DNA from: Hydractinia symbiolongicarpus
Taxonomy: Eukaryota > Cnidaria > Hydrozoa > Anthoathecata > Hydractiniidae
DNA length: 64,000 bases
Assembly (NCBI RefSeq): GCF_029227915.1
Contig: NC_079876.1
Location: 26,819,828 to 26,883,827 of the forward strand
Direction of reading: 5' to 3'
Under the pieces are notes generated by a model. It saw only the letters and a program-made list of their open reading frames with translations, searched no databases and was not told the origin of the DNA. Numbering within the stretch: position 1 is the first letter of the stretch; every line of letters begins with the position of its first letter. Below are positions 19,546-34,279 of this stretch, in pieces. The translations under genes and the position numbers were made by a program.

Positions 19546-20840
19546 TGCTCTGTCTAGCTAAAAAAAATTCTTTGTTCAATTTCCATAGCAGTAATAAAAT
19601 GTGTAGTTACATAAATATACTCAGCATCATAAAAATTATGAAATAAGAAATTTGTTGTAGCTAGTTAAAAACTGCATTTGACTACTTTCACTTTTGCCAG
19701 AGGTAGCTCATGATCCAGCTACCTAGATAACCACAACCTCAGCATAAGAATAAATATTGATATACCATCCACCAAGAATACTCCACTGTGTTCAGGCCGG
19801 TCCTGACCTACGGCTGGTCCGAAGAAAATGGCTGGTCCAAAGTGACAACCCGTGTGAGGCTAAGTGTTGGGAACCCATAACACATGTGGAAAGCTACTGC
19901 CGGGTTCACAAGTCCTGGCGCATGGGTGGCTGTCTGCTCATATTTATGCTTCTATAGTAAATTCATTGTTGTATTGTTGTCGTAATGCCTGTCTTCTGTT
20001 TTCATGTTGTCTGTTTTTGTGTAACGATCGTTAGTTGTACGTATTTGTATTGTGTTGAGAGGGTTGTTTGGTTCAATCACCTTAAATCTACAGACTATCC
20101 TTGCAAAAAGGAGGATCTTGCACTGCATTTTGAGAGGGTGTAACCTGCATCTTTAGAGGGTGTAACCTGCTTGCTGTCTTGTTATCTCATAATCATGAAT
20201 AAAAACTTAAAAAGAATGGAAATAAAATACGGCTAGCTATGCTTCAGCAGAAAACTGCCTTGAAATCTACGTTCCTAGATAAAATCTTCAAATTTGTTTG
20301 TTTGAGATTTATACATGATACGTGATAATATCTTTCTCGTATTCCTGTAGAGTTATGTGATGAGCAGCTAGCATGAGGAATATAAATGGTAAAACGTTAA
20401 GATGAGCTACACCTTCAAGTGCTACAAAGAAAATGGGAAAAGATAAATTGTGTAAAAGCAATGTAAAACCAAGCCTTCCTTGCGGCCTCGTGGTTGAGAT
20501 AATCTGGTGCACTCGTTGAAGCCCCGGTCTAAAATTAAATGCCAGGTTGCACAAACACGTGAAACGAATAAGGTTTCTGATTGGTTAATGAAGTTAAAGT
20601 CCGGCGCAAAAGGGTTGGCAGGCTCAATACTCCGGATTAATAGATCGGAATAATTGTCCGGATTAGTGGTTGTGTTGGCTACGTCGAAAATGTCGATTTT
20701 TAGCATTGGCGAAGATCGTGGTAAAAAGGGATGTGACTTTAAAAAGATGTGTAAAAAGGTGGGTAGGACGATGAAAAGGTTATGAAAAAAACAAATACTA
20801 TGGTTGTTTCAGCATTGTTTAGGTTGGATAAAAGGGAAGC
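19546..20840. other. Intergenic stretch; short direct repeat near 20130
   Basis: GAGAGGGTGTAACCTGCATC occurs near 20132 and GAGGGTGTAACCTGCTTGC again near 20154. Frames at 19757-19957 (plus) and 20706-20422 (minus) have no recognisable domain and no splice context I can defend. The segment at 20480-20540 has a faint tRNA-like look but no B box. Confidence 0.4.
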
Positions 20841-20843
20841 AGC

Positions 20844-20952
20844 AATGCGCAGCTAAGCTACCATTTTGTGTGAGAAACAGACGGACAGACGTATACGGGT
20901 ATTATAATATCGACTAGTCGATATAGCTCGTGGAAAAATGGACTTAGGCAGA
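20844..20952 (-). repeat. Dispersed repeat with CGTATACGGGTATTATAATAT core
   Basis: This shares TTGCGCAGCTAAGCTACCAT-like and ACAGACGTATACGGGTATTA blocks with 48861-48930. It also shares, in the opposite orientation, the AAGTGGATTTTTCCAC ... TCGACTAGTC block with 61538-61612 and 62108-62160. It contains the palindrome ATATCGACTAGTCGATAT. Probably the end of a DNA transposon or MITE family. Confidence 0.65.
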
Positions 20953-22485
20953 AGAGTAATGACGTAAGCAGCGCATGAACCAAAAAAATTGACAAAATTT
21001 GTTTCCTGTAATGTGCAGAGCTTGAAACGCGAGTATCATGTGTTATTAGCGAAAGGTTGTAAAGATGAAAGTTTAAAAATTTTGTTACCAAAAGTACAAA
21101 ACTTTTTTATTTATTCAGGAAAAACAATTAAAAAGTCCTATCATTTAAATTTTGATGACATTAGCAAATGTCAATTTCAGTATATCGAATACTGCCTTTT
21201 AACAAAAATAATAATCTGAAAATGCAAAAAAAGAATGTTAGCAAGGATTAAGTCCTATTTAACAAAAAAGTTCTTAAAATCTTACATAAAATGTCAATTG
21301 TTAAATTGCATGAAATCCTCCCAACAAAAATCCAGACGAAATATAAAAAACATTGGCTTGCAAGGTGAAAAATCTAGTTGGTAGAAAGTTACAACATTGA
21401 CAGGCACAACACCGGCAGTTACGACACCAATAATAACAATCTCAGAAATAACTCAAATATGTCTAATTCATCTTATGTGATTATGTTGAAAACCTTCAAT
21501 TTTTTATTCTGAAGTGTGGAAAAGAAAGGCTTGCAAGAGTAAGCACGGATCTATGAATACAAGCTCTTTGTGCATTTTAAACATTGTCCTTTCCCTACAT
21601 GCTTATGCAACAATATCAAAAAGCTATGGTTTGGAAAACATTAAATTTAAGTTTTGAAAAATTATTTATTCGGTTGCATACCATCATCTCCCGCAAAAAT
21701 ATGCACAAAATGTAAAAAATTACCCGTTCTCGATGATATTAAGGTGCGAGTCCAGAAATCATCACTTTTCGTAAAGTAAAAAAGCGTAACTTTGATGAGC
21801 TATTTCTCAGTTGTTTTCCATAGTCTAATAAAAAGTGACCCACCGCTGGTCTGCAAATTTTATGCTCTTTTCAATGGTTGCAAACATAATGGCTCCCACG
21901 TAGCTGTTCGGGCGTAACAAGCCTTTGATCAAGACACGGTTTTCATAGAAAATCAGATGGGGCAGCACAATGGCATGTTACTAAAACGCGAATTTTGGCT
22001 TATAAGAACTGTATCAATATAACTCTCAAAATCACGTTTCCCTTAACATCCAAGAGAGCTTTAGTTCAACGTAATGTCCTAAAAACCACCTCAAAAGTTT
22101 CTCTGACCTAAGGTTTTGTTTGGATAACATGGTTTATAGGCCAGATACTACATTAAGGAAAACATAGTTTGTAGCATTCATCCTATGGCTTATTACGAAC
22201 AATAATTATATATACGTATCTAGTGCATGCATGTTGCCCCAAACCCTTTTCTTAATCATATTACAAAGTTTCAGCTAAAAACTGCTGAAGCTGGTCCGCA
22301 AGTTCAGAAAGCCGCGGTGTCTAATAATTGTAAATTGCCAGCCAATCAAAAGCTTAAAACAACAATGAAATCAAAAAAATATGGCAGCTGCATAATGTGT
22401 TTTCGCGGAGCCAATCAGAAACGGCTAAAATGTAAACATTGGCAAAGTGCTTAAACAGCGGGAAAATCGAAGTTGTTTCAAAACG
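20953..22485. other. Upstream flank of the nine-exon gene
   Basis: No gene or named repeat is recognised. Plus frames at 20989-21219 and 22227-22454 show nothing familiar. The presumed promoter of the next gene lies near 22300-22480 but has no clear TATA box. Confidence 0.4.
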
Positions 22486-25400
22486 ATGTCTGTCCTGAAC
22501 CCTCTGTCCTGTGGCTTTGCAAAATGTTTAGTTTATAAAATATACACTAATAACTTCAAACTCAGTAAAAATAAAGGTGAAAACTCTAAAGAATTTTCAT
22601 CCCGCCTCTTGAAAAAACGTTACGAGGTTTACAATGAGTATTTTACCGATTGTTGTATGAACTTCGAAGTATCTTATGATGAATTTATAAGTAGGAGTTT
22701 TAAAGGCATTAAAGACTACTTTCAAAAACTTTCAAAGAGACAATCGAAACTGAAGTACGAATGCTTTGAGGTGGGGAAATTATCATATTTTTTTTTCTTT
22801 AAAAAATTGTTCTTTTTATTTCTTATAGCTCAGTAGTTGATCCTAAAATTTTGTATCACCTACTTAGACACCAGTTTTTTTTTTATAGGAAACCATTTTT
22901 TAAGGATTCTTTTAGGAAATTTAAGCAGGCTGAGAAAATTTCCAACATAAGAAACTTTTATATAGACATATCTTTTATACCTCCATAATACAACACAGGG
23001 GAGACCCTAGAATTTTGTATATCACCCAATTAGTCACCAGTTTTTTTTAAAAGAAACCAGTCTACATAAGTAGTAGTAGTAGTATTTATTTCGTGTGAGA
23101 TAACTGTATATTTTACATTAAATAAATACCTACGGGGAGACCATCAGATAGTATAAATACTAATGTAGGTGATGGCCACCTATATAAGATTAAACGATTG
23201 CAATAAGCAGTATGAAACTATAAGAAACCTTAAGCTCAGAAAGGTTAAAATTTATGAAACTTTAGTTGGGTAAGCAAATCTTCAACATAAAGAAACTTTT
23301 ACATACACACTTCTTTTAATATCCATGATACAACAGAGTCCCTAATTTTAAAGCCCAATTTCAGCCTCAAATGTTTAAAAACGTGTATGTTGTGATAGTG
23401 AAAATTTATTTTATTTAAATTTCTTATAGCAATTTTCAGAAGAAAAATGGAAGGCGCTTGCAAGGGAGGAAAAACGTAAACATCAACTAACGAAGTGTGC
23501 CAGATGTAAAGAACTACAGCAATATAAAGACATATTGTTTCGACTTCCAGTTGATGAATACAATCTAAAGGGGCAAAAGGAAGCAAAAAAGGCTGGATTT
23601 ATCACTGGCAAAGAAAATATATTGCGAGATATAACAAATCAAACAGTTCAAAATTTAAATAAACAATTTAAAAGCGAAATTGGCATTACCTTTACAAGAG
23701 CTCTACGTACTATAAGTGTTGATAAGAATGATTTCAATGCCACACGAAAAATTGCAAACTCTGTAAAAAGGAAGATTGAAGACCAATGGAAAGAAACATC
23801 AGTGGAAAGGTAAATAATATATTATATTTATATCAAAAGCATTTATACATTCAAAAATATTTATATTTTAAGAACACTCAACTTCAATGCTCTTAACTTT
23901 TTAATTTGAAGCCTCAAAATGTTCTTAATTTTCCTGTTATTTTGAAGTTTAAAGGAGCATTTCAGTACTTTTTGGTATTGACAAAGCCTTATTAAATGTT
24001 CCTAAAAAGTTCTAAAGTTCGAAGGAATATGTTCTTATATAGTTGGTTCTTACAAAAAAAAGTCACACTATAGACTTCGATTGGTTAATATACGTAAAAT
24101 ATAATTCAGGGTATTTGGAACTGGGATTTCCTTACGCAAAAGACAAGAACTCCGTCTGTCACAAAGTTTTGAAGATTTTGCAACCACACATAACAGATTA
24201 GAAAATGAAAAAAAGTTAATTGCGACTGGTTCAAAAAGAAAATTAGATAATGTTGGGAATTTAGTAAACTATGTTTGGGATGAAGAGGATTGTTTAAAAG
24301 AGATCAAGAAATTACCTAATGGATCAAGAATAAATTTTACAGACTTGGCCCGTAGATATAATCTGCTACATAAAGATGGTCATAGACCCAACAATTGTGG
24401 TCAAGTGCTTAAAGAGCTTCTAAAAACGAAAAACTGTGATTTCGAATCACTTCAGTCAGTATGGGGAAACTCTATTACAAAATCTGAGAGAATTAGAAGA
24501 AGAAAAAGAAGGTGGGTATACTGAATTTTATTGGCACTCACTTTATGCTGTACAAAGTTACTTATAGTGCCTTTTCCTAATTTCATGACATGCTTTTTTT
24601 GCAGTAATTATTATTAAAACTGATTATATAGGTTGGACGGTTTGGGTATTTCAATGCCAGTTGAAGAAACAAATTCAGAAGTTATAAAACGTCTTAAACA
24701 GAAAATCAATGAAGGCACTTATTCAATTGGCAAACTGATTGTACCGCAGACATTTGAAAAATTACGTATCATCAATGGAAAAGTTGAAGAAACTACTACA
24801 ACTGTTCAAGGTTATTACAGTATTTCTTGTTAATCACAATTACAGTATATATTTTCCTTTTTTTTTGTTTTTGATTTTAACATATATACCTTAATATAAC
24901 ATGGTTATTAAAATATATAACTGCATTTTAAGGTCGAAAAGAACCTCTCAAACAGATAAGAGAATCAGTTCTGCGAAAACACAAACAATACACAAAATTC
25001 AAATGTGATGTAGAATATGAACACATGAGTAAAGAGGATGTTGTGACACAATTGAAAAATATGAGTGAATTGAAACCAGATGATGAAAATCTTGACATTG
25101 ATATCCTTAAAGAAAGGTTGATGAAACTTGAGAGGACACGACACTTCATATTCTGGCATGATGGATCCACCATATCAAACCATGGACATTTGTTAATGAT
25201 GGTTACATGCCTATATGATCAAGCGATACATCTGAATGATGATCAATATGAAAAAAAATATGGTATATATAATACTAACAACTTTTATACTTTATTTTTG
25301 TGAATTATATTCCTTAATAAGGAAATTTTTGCGAATTACGTGAGTTTTTATCAATTTCTCGAAAATTATATAGTCCACACAAAAATTATTGAGAAACTCG

Positions 25401-28218
25401 TTATTCACAAAATTTGCAGAAATTAGTGCATAATTCTATTTTTTTTACAAGGAGTGAAGTGCAGTGTTCAGACAATGGTTGAGAAACCAGAGCTCTATTT
25501 GCTGGCACGCTGTCCATCAAATGATCAGCAAATACTTTATTGTGACACACGAATGGAGGATGTACTAGATCTCAAAACTCCAGTAACCACTGAAAATGGC
25601 ATCAACATAACAGATGTAATGAGATTTTTTAAAGGTGATGGTCCAGCGTCACAATTTGAAGCAGGTCAACAAAAAGGTATAATGATATAATTACAGGTAT
25701 TTTTGTCCATAGCTACAAAGCACTAACATATAAAAAATAAAATTGAATATTTTTATTATATATCTTTAGGGAAAGAAATTTTTGCGGGAAGAAATTATTG
25801 CGCAACATATTTTGGGGGAATTTATTTTTAAGAATTTGGCGCCTAATCGTAAAATTAAAATCTTTAAAAATAAAAATATGTTCCCAAATTTTTCAAACTA
25901 TTGAATCGCAAAAACATTCATAACTCATAAATGTGATGTTTGGAGAATTCATTGTTTTAGGTGGAGGTTACTTCTGTTGGTGTTGTCCTCTAACAGCAAA
26001 TCGCAGCAATGATCTTACATATGCACTGAACCTGCCTCACATAACAATTGATGAAAGGTGCACAAAAATTATGCAAAGTATACACAGTCAAAGTGCAACA
26101 AAAGGAAGAAAGATGAAAATATATAATAATTTACAGAAAGATGTCATTGCACAAGAGTTGCATGAGAGAAGAGTCAAATTCAGGTAAAAATTTAATGCTG
26201 GCCAATGGATTTATTGATGATTATGTATAACATTTTATATATTTACTTTATTGTGTTTTTAGTCACCTTGACAACAAAGAAAAACTTGAAGAATTGTTAG
26301 CTAAAGAAATGCATGGAATACAGCGATTACCAGCACTCATGTTCAATTCTCCTCTTTCAAGTCTAGAAGATCTTAACCTTGAACAATATGAAATCCTTCC
26401 CTGTGAGCCACTACATGACATTACAGGTTGGTCAAAAATATTCTATTTTCTTGCTCTTTTGCATTTTTAGCCACAGAGTTAGAAGGCTGAAGTCAAGAAA
26501 TTCCCAATTAAGTTGTATAACCAGCTATATATATATACCATAGAATACAGAATTTATTTTGGAATACATATTCATATTGTATTTAACATTTCTTCCATAC
26601 AGGACATTTAAAGAACATATTTGCAGAACTTCCCATACACTTGAATAAAGAAGAAAGGCAAATGTTTGAGCAGTACTTGACTTCAACATTTGATGGAAAA
26701 GATACCAAAAGAGGATGTGACTACAGAATCGCATTAGTAAAATTGTGTATTTTGCTTAAGAACAAAATTTCACCCCAAGTTTACGAAATCCTTATTACGT
26801 TGTGTGAGATACAACGACTATTATATGCAAAAGAAGAAAAGAGAACAAGTAGTACGGTACTTCATATGAATAATATTATTTTCAGACATGCAATAGCATT
26901 AAACAACTTTTTTGGGGAAAAAAAGTTGAAGTTGAGCAACCGAAAAATGTTCGGAAAATACTACCACGCCATTGTTTGTCATGCTGGTGACCAGTACAGA
27001 ATTATATCAGGACGTTCCTCCAACACCGAGCAAGAAGAAAGAACATTTAACTTTTTCAAGCAGGTTTCATCATCTACAACTAACCACCATCCAGATCATG
27101 TCATTTTAAACAGCATGCTTAGATTCCAAGTGAAAGATGCTACTTTAAATCCTTATGATACAGTATCTAATGATGATGGAGAAATTGAATCATTGCTGAA
27201 GAATTCTAAGCTTGAGATAAATTCAACTTTTTTTTCTTTTGCATTTATTGAAAAACACCCATATGAATATCAGGCTCACCCGGAACGCATAGGGGATTTC
27301 TTGGTATTGGAAAAGGTTCTGTGGAAAGAAAAAGATAATGGTGTTGAATTCTACGAAAATATCTTAAGCGAAAAGTTGGTACATCACTTTAGGAGCTACA
27401 GCATTGCAGATGAGAAAAAATATGTCCAAAATTGTTGGGAAAATATATGTCTGCCAAAAGCTGATGTTCTTATCCCAGCTGAGAAAATAAAAATAGAAGA
27501 TAACTATGGTAAAGTTGAGATTAAATTTTTAAAAACATTATCATATTTCAAAGAAAAGTTAGAAACACAGAAAAGAAATATTGCATCAGATGAAATTAGT
27601 GATTATAACATTCTAATGAATGAAACAGTTTCTGCAATACCATCCTTGCATACACCCCTCAATCCGAAAGATGACAAAGTAGATCACATACTACAAGAGG
27701 AAAATAGTTTCAATGAAACCACAATGGAACAAACATATAGTAAAGAATCATCTAGTTCACAACAACAGTGTCATGACATGTCCAATGAGGAAATTATACA
27801 CATTAAACCTGTTAGCATATGCCAATCATATGCACCCCCTTTGTCATCCAGCACACCAATGGTCAATAAATACAAACAGAGAAATGCACTTTCCTCTTCA
27901 TCAAAACTTATTGCTGAGGTATTAGGTGTGACAAATGATGTAAAAGAATATGACAAGCAAAGAAAGATATGCAAGTCAAAACCCACAGATTGTTCAAAGC
28001 AACAGTATTTAAAAGTGAAAGCCAAAATTGAAGTTAAGCTTCTCAATAAATATGATAAACTTAACAAAAACTTGACACAAATAGAAAAACATGTATTGCA
28101 AGATTCAAACACTCTTTCTGTGAAACCGGATGAAAATTCACCATTGAGTAGTGAATATAAACTAATTCTCCGTAAATTGAAATGTATTCGTGCTCTTAGA
28201 ACAGAATTTAATATTTAA
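22486..28218 (+). CDS. Nine-exon DDE-transposase-like protein, 1267 residues, intact
   Basis: Exons: 22486-22770, 23430-23809, 24110-24511, 24632-24810, 24933-25262, 25452-25676, 25961-26183, 26263-26426 and 26603-28218. Every intron is GT-AG and the phases (0,2,2,1,1,1,2,1) close to one frame with no stop. ATG 22486 is the first in-frame ATG of exon 1. Exon 2 has a CARC motif and basic helices. Exon 3 has a DNA-binding-like segment (NGSRINFTDLARRYNLL). The core has Asp 492 in FWHDGST, Asp 588 in KGDGPAS followed by GYFCWCC, PLHDITGHL near 726, His 851 and 856 in YHAIVCHAGD, and Glu near 872 in SSNTEQEERTF. The C-terminal third is Ser/Thr/Lys-rich. I recall related proteins in cnidarian genomes but no named family. 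Likely a domesticated or long-lived transposase relative. Confidence 0.8.
22836..23345. repeat. Tandem duplication in intron 1 with a LINE tail inserted in the second unit
   Basis: Unit 1 (about 22838-23015) and unit 2 (from 23010) share CTAGAATTTTGTAT-like, AGTCACCAGTTTTTTTT-like and AACATAAAGAAACTTTTA-like blocks in the same order. Unit 2 is interrupted from about 23067 to 23270 by foreign sequence that includes 23069-23180. Confidence 0.65.
23069..23180 (-). mobile_element. LINE 3'-end fragment with (ACT)n tail
   Basis: On the minus strand the sequence reads TGGCCATCACCTACATTAGT, ends with an A+T-rich 3' region and AAATA, and finishes in repeated ACT at 23071-23083. Short 3' microsatellite tails are typical of CR1/RTE-type non-LTR elements. 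No coding sequence remains. Confidence 0.5.
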
Positions 28219-30803
<2,585 letters not shown>

Positions 30804-30931
30804 ATTCCATCCATTCATTCTAATCCAATTAAGTTTTTAGGCAGAACAATTAACTTATCCTTGTCTGATTCTGCTGCAATACAAGAATTTCTAAATGATG
30901 CCGAAGACAAACTTATAGCTATAGACAGGTC
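30804..30931 (+). mobile_element. Fragment of the RT thumb region of the 13.7-kb retrotransposon
   Basis: Nearly identical to 31519-31646. It encodes part of the SDSAAIQEFLNDAEDKL segment and stops abruptly at ACAGGTC. Its closeness to the 31.5-kb copy suggests local duplication rather than an independent insertion. Confidence 0.8.
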
Positions 30932-31464
30932 TAGCGAGGCGAAGCTGTCTTCAGAAACAACAACAAGAAATGGTCAGTGTTGCAAGGAAGTTTGATTTCA
31001 GTAAGTTAAAACGTTTAAAAAATAAAGAATAACACAGAAACTTCGATTGATTTATCTGATTTATCATGTTGGGAATTTTGCTAATACATTTGTAAAAGAA
31101 TTACGATGGAAACACAGCTACGGATACTCTCCCTCCTTCATTATTTTTTCTGTAATGGCATGAATCCAGCAACCATGTGATCGATTTTGCCGTGCGTTTA
31201 TTATCGCATGATTCGTGCAATGAAATGCAATGGCGGTTCTGTAGGCGAAGAGAAATTGGGGTGAGTTTGTTATTTCCATGAAACATTTGAACATGTTCTG
31301 ATTGTCAGTTTTAAATAAAATTTTCTGGGTAATCTTTTCTCATGTATATCTTTCAATTTTTACAATAAAATAGGCACCTCAAAAAAAGTTGCCTACATTG
31401 TGATTACGCGCCTTTAATGTCTGCGTCAATTCCAAGTACTCAAAATTTATTATTCTAAAAACGC
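30932..31464. other. Spacer between the two retrotransposon fragments
   Basis: No recognisable gene. A minus frame at 31286-31101 has no familiar content. Confidence 0.4.
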
Positions 31465-32078
31465 AGCATTGTTGGAAAAGTCGTCCAAGGTTCACCGTTT
31501 ACAGTTGGCAGCGAAAAAATTCCATCCATTCATTCTAATCCAATTAAGTTTTTAGGCAGAACAATTAACTTATCCTTGTCTGATTCTGCTGCAATACAAG
31601 AATTTCTAAATGATGCCGAAGACAAACTTATAGCTATAGACAGGTCTTTTCATAAAGCGGTTCATAAGGTTTGGTGTTTGCACCATCTGTTAATTCCCAA
31701 GATCCGCTGCCCATTATTAATTTATGAAGTTTCTCCATCTACTGTCACAAAACTAGAGTAAAGATTTTCTGTTTTCATTAGGAAATGGTTAGAACTACAT
31801 CATTTAATTTCCAACACTTCCTTATATTCCTCGACATCGTCTTGTCCTCTTCCCCTGAAAAGTCTTGCATCTGTTCTCAAATCTGCCAAAATCAGTGGAC
31901 ATCTGTTACTAAGATATTCTGTCGATGCTGAAAATTAGAAAGTTAGTGAGGCAGTTCTTTCGGCGGATAGTCAGCTCAATTTCAAAATCATTTTAGGTTT
32001 GCATCAGACTGGTCTTCGTTTTCTTCAATGATATTGAAAACAAGGTTTCGGTAAGCATAAGTGCCTTTTGGTGGTATA
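31465..32078. mobile_element. Retrotransposon fragment with an internal inversion
   Basis: Positions 31465-32014 are plus-strand RT thumb sequence (KVHRLQLAAKK, SDSAAIQEFLNDAEDKL, CPLLIYEVSPSTVTKLE). At 32015 the sequence switches to the minus strand of the segment that directly follows in copy B: 32015-32078 is the reverse complement of the part around 15590-15655. Both ends are truncated. Inversions of this kind arise in non-LTR retrotransposition by twin priming. Confidence 0.8.
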
Positions 32079-33440
32079 ATTGAGCAACATTACCCGTCAA
32101 CATTTGTTGATGAACATGTTGACTCGATTTGCTATGGGTATCAACATGTTTTACTTACTAAAAACTGCTGTTAAATGTACATATAGCTAGAGCCTTGGAC
32201 GTCTTTCTGCCTGCACCTTTAACTTTAAACTGTCTTTTTTAAATTTCTATAACGCTTAAACTAAAATAAAGAACGCGTTACAACGCGTTATAAATAATGT
32301 TTTTCTTTTATATTTGCAAATGTATATAGCAAGCAACCTACTTCCTTCGTTGGCCTTCATGAAATTCCAAAAACTTTCGGCTCCTTTGGTCGTCAAGGGA
32401 AACTTGGATTTTCGGAAAAATAGACATACTTTATTTTCATCACGTGATTTTGATCAGCAAATTAAATTGTTTTATTTTGATCACATGATTTGAAATAAAA
32501 ACAAACAAAAAACTGCGGCTTTTCTCGGCAAAAAGACAAAAAAATATAAACGCTTTTTTTCTTTTATAAAAATATGCATTTTAAGAATATAAGGCTGGGA
32601 TATTAGGCTGAAAACAATATGTCTTTTGTTTAAAGCAATAGAAAATTAATGACCAGCCGTGTTGAGATTTTGGTTATTCTCTAAAAAAATGTATTATTTT
32701 CGGCTTCATCAAAGGAAAATGAAAGCATCGACTTTGCCTGTCACAGACAGACACACTCTCCGTATTATTATAAGAGATACATCATATGTTTCAAAACCTG
32801 TAAATGTGCTACGTTGTGTCTAAATTGATCAATTATAAATTTGTTACTGTTCATATTACTTACTGAGTTTGTAATCTGTGTTTTCAACTTCTTCTTTCTT
32901 TGCTCAAAATTTGTTCTCAAAGTTTTTAGCTCTTTCTTTCAATTTATCGATTTTTTTACTAAGCTCTTCTTCAAGTGTAAGAGTGCTTTCAATATAAGCT
33001 ACATTGCATGTATAAGAGATTGCTCTTTTGGCTTTATAGCGGTTGGGATTTTGTTCATATAAATCTTTTTAGCTCCAACAATTTGTTCGGGGCATACTCC
33101 GTGGGATTTCGACCGATTGCAATCTTTTAGACTAATTTTTAAAAGCTACCTCTTGCTTAAAAAAGGGTCTTTTAAAATAACGTAAAATGATAACTTTGTT
33201 TGGAGTAGTTACATCAGAGTTGTACACAGCACGTTGTACCACTACAATATCAATGCTAAAACAAAACGATAGTCTTGCCATCAGTACTATAACCAAATAT
33301 GTCCTTACAGAAAACAGTTTTATTATTACTTCGTTCTGATTTGTTCGTCATTTATACAGTGATTATTCCCCACTTTATGTGTTTATCAGCTGTAGCTGTA
33401 CAATATTTAACTACGTGCCTTAAAGCTAATGTGAAATAAT
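32079..33440. other. Intergenic stretch before the secreted-protein cluster
   Basis: No gene is recognised. ACGCGTTACAACGCGTTA at about 32274-32291 is a short tandem word. The plus frame at 32841-33062 is hydrophobic and Phe-rich but unsupported. Confidence 0.4.
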
Positions 33441-33442
33441 TC

Positions 33443-33662
33443 ATGCATGACCACCGCCAGATTACTTCTCATTAACAATATTGGACAGCTTTCATATTAT
33501 AAATAAATTGCATGCCAGCACATCTGTCTAATTAAAATTTGATAAACATGAGGTAGTTAATTGATTAGGTTGTTAAGTATAAATAAACAGAATTTTTGGT
33601 AAATTGATCCACATACCACCGGAATTAGAAGAACCGAAAAAGAAAAAAGAAAGAAGAACCAG
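33443..33662 (+). promoter_or_regulatory. Promoter and non-coding first exon of secreted GRY gene A
   Basis: Blocks shared with genes B and C appear in order: ATGCATGACCACCGCCAGAT (about 33443-33462), CATCTGTCTAATTAAAATTT, TTAATTGATTAGGTTG, and TATAAATA at 33578-33585. Transcription probably starts near 33608. The non-coding exon ends at 33662 (AACCAG|GTAAAA), and the next acceptor is at 34265-34266. Confidence 0.75.
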
Positions 33663-34279
33663 GTAAAACAATTCTCTACTTTTATCTAATTTTCAATGAA
33701 TTCTATTTAGTTAGGCTTTTCTTACGTTCTTTTTGAGTCAATTTTTACTTCTCTTTAGTTTGAAAATGAAATATTATTCTCTTGTTTGCATATCGTACTG
33801 CTAGTTTTTACAATAACAAAAAAGTAACAAACGGTGCATTTTTTTAGCTTGCTAAGTTAATCTTCTTTCGCAAGAACTTGCTTTTTCCTAAAGTCGTGTT
33901 CCCACGAGTCCAACGAAAGCAGGAAATTTAAGAAGCAAGACAACATACTTAATTTTAACAAGCTGTTCCTGGGCACATCACCTCACGATCTACTGAAATT
34001 ATTTCTTAAATTTTTTTGCTGAATTATATATAAATAATATATATCATTTGATAAAAAAAAAGATATTTGCGATGGCATCTATAGGCCAATATATCGCGAC
34101 CTTCCAGATTCTTGTGTAATGAAAAAAAAATTACTAAAAATAAATTAAGAAAAGAATCTGCCAAAACGAATTAGATGTTCTTGTTTCTTCTTAGTTGTTA
34201 AGGGGAATCTCCACTAGACGATTTCACGACAATCGTCAATTATTTGTATTCTTTCATTTTGTTTAGGTCAACCCTTAAA

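Noticed and set aside
20422-20706. Minus frame of 94 codons as a gene
   Set aside because: Looks protein-like in part, but no domain, splice partner or repeat match could be defended.
24928-25173. Minus frames over exon 5 of the nine-exon gene
   Set aside because: Antisense to a well-supported exon.
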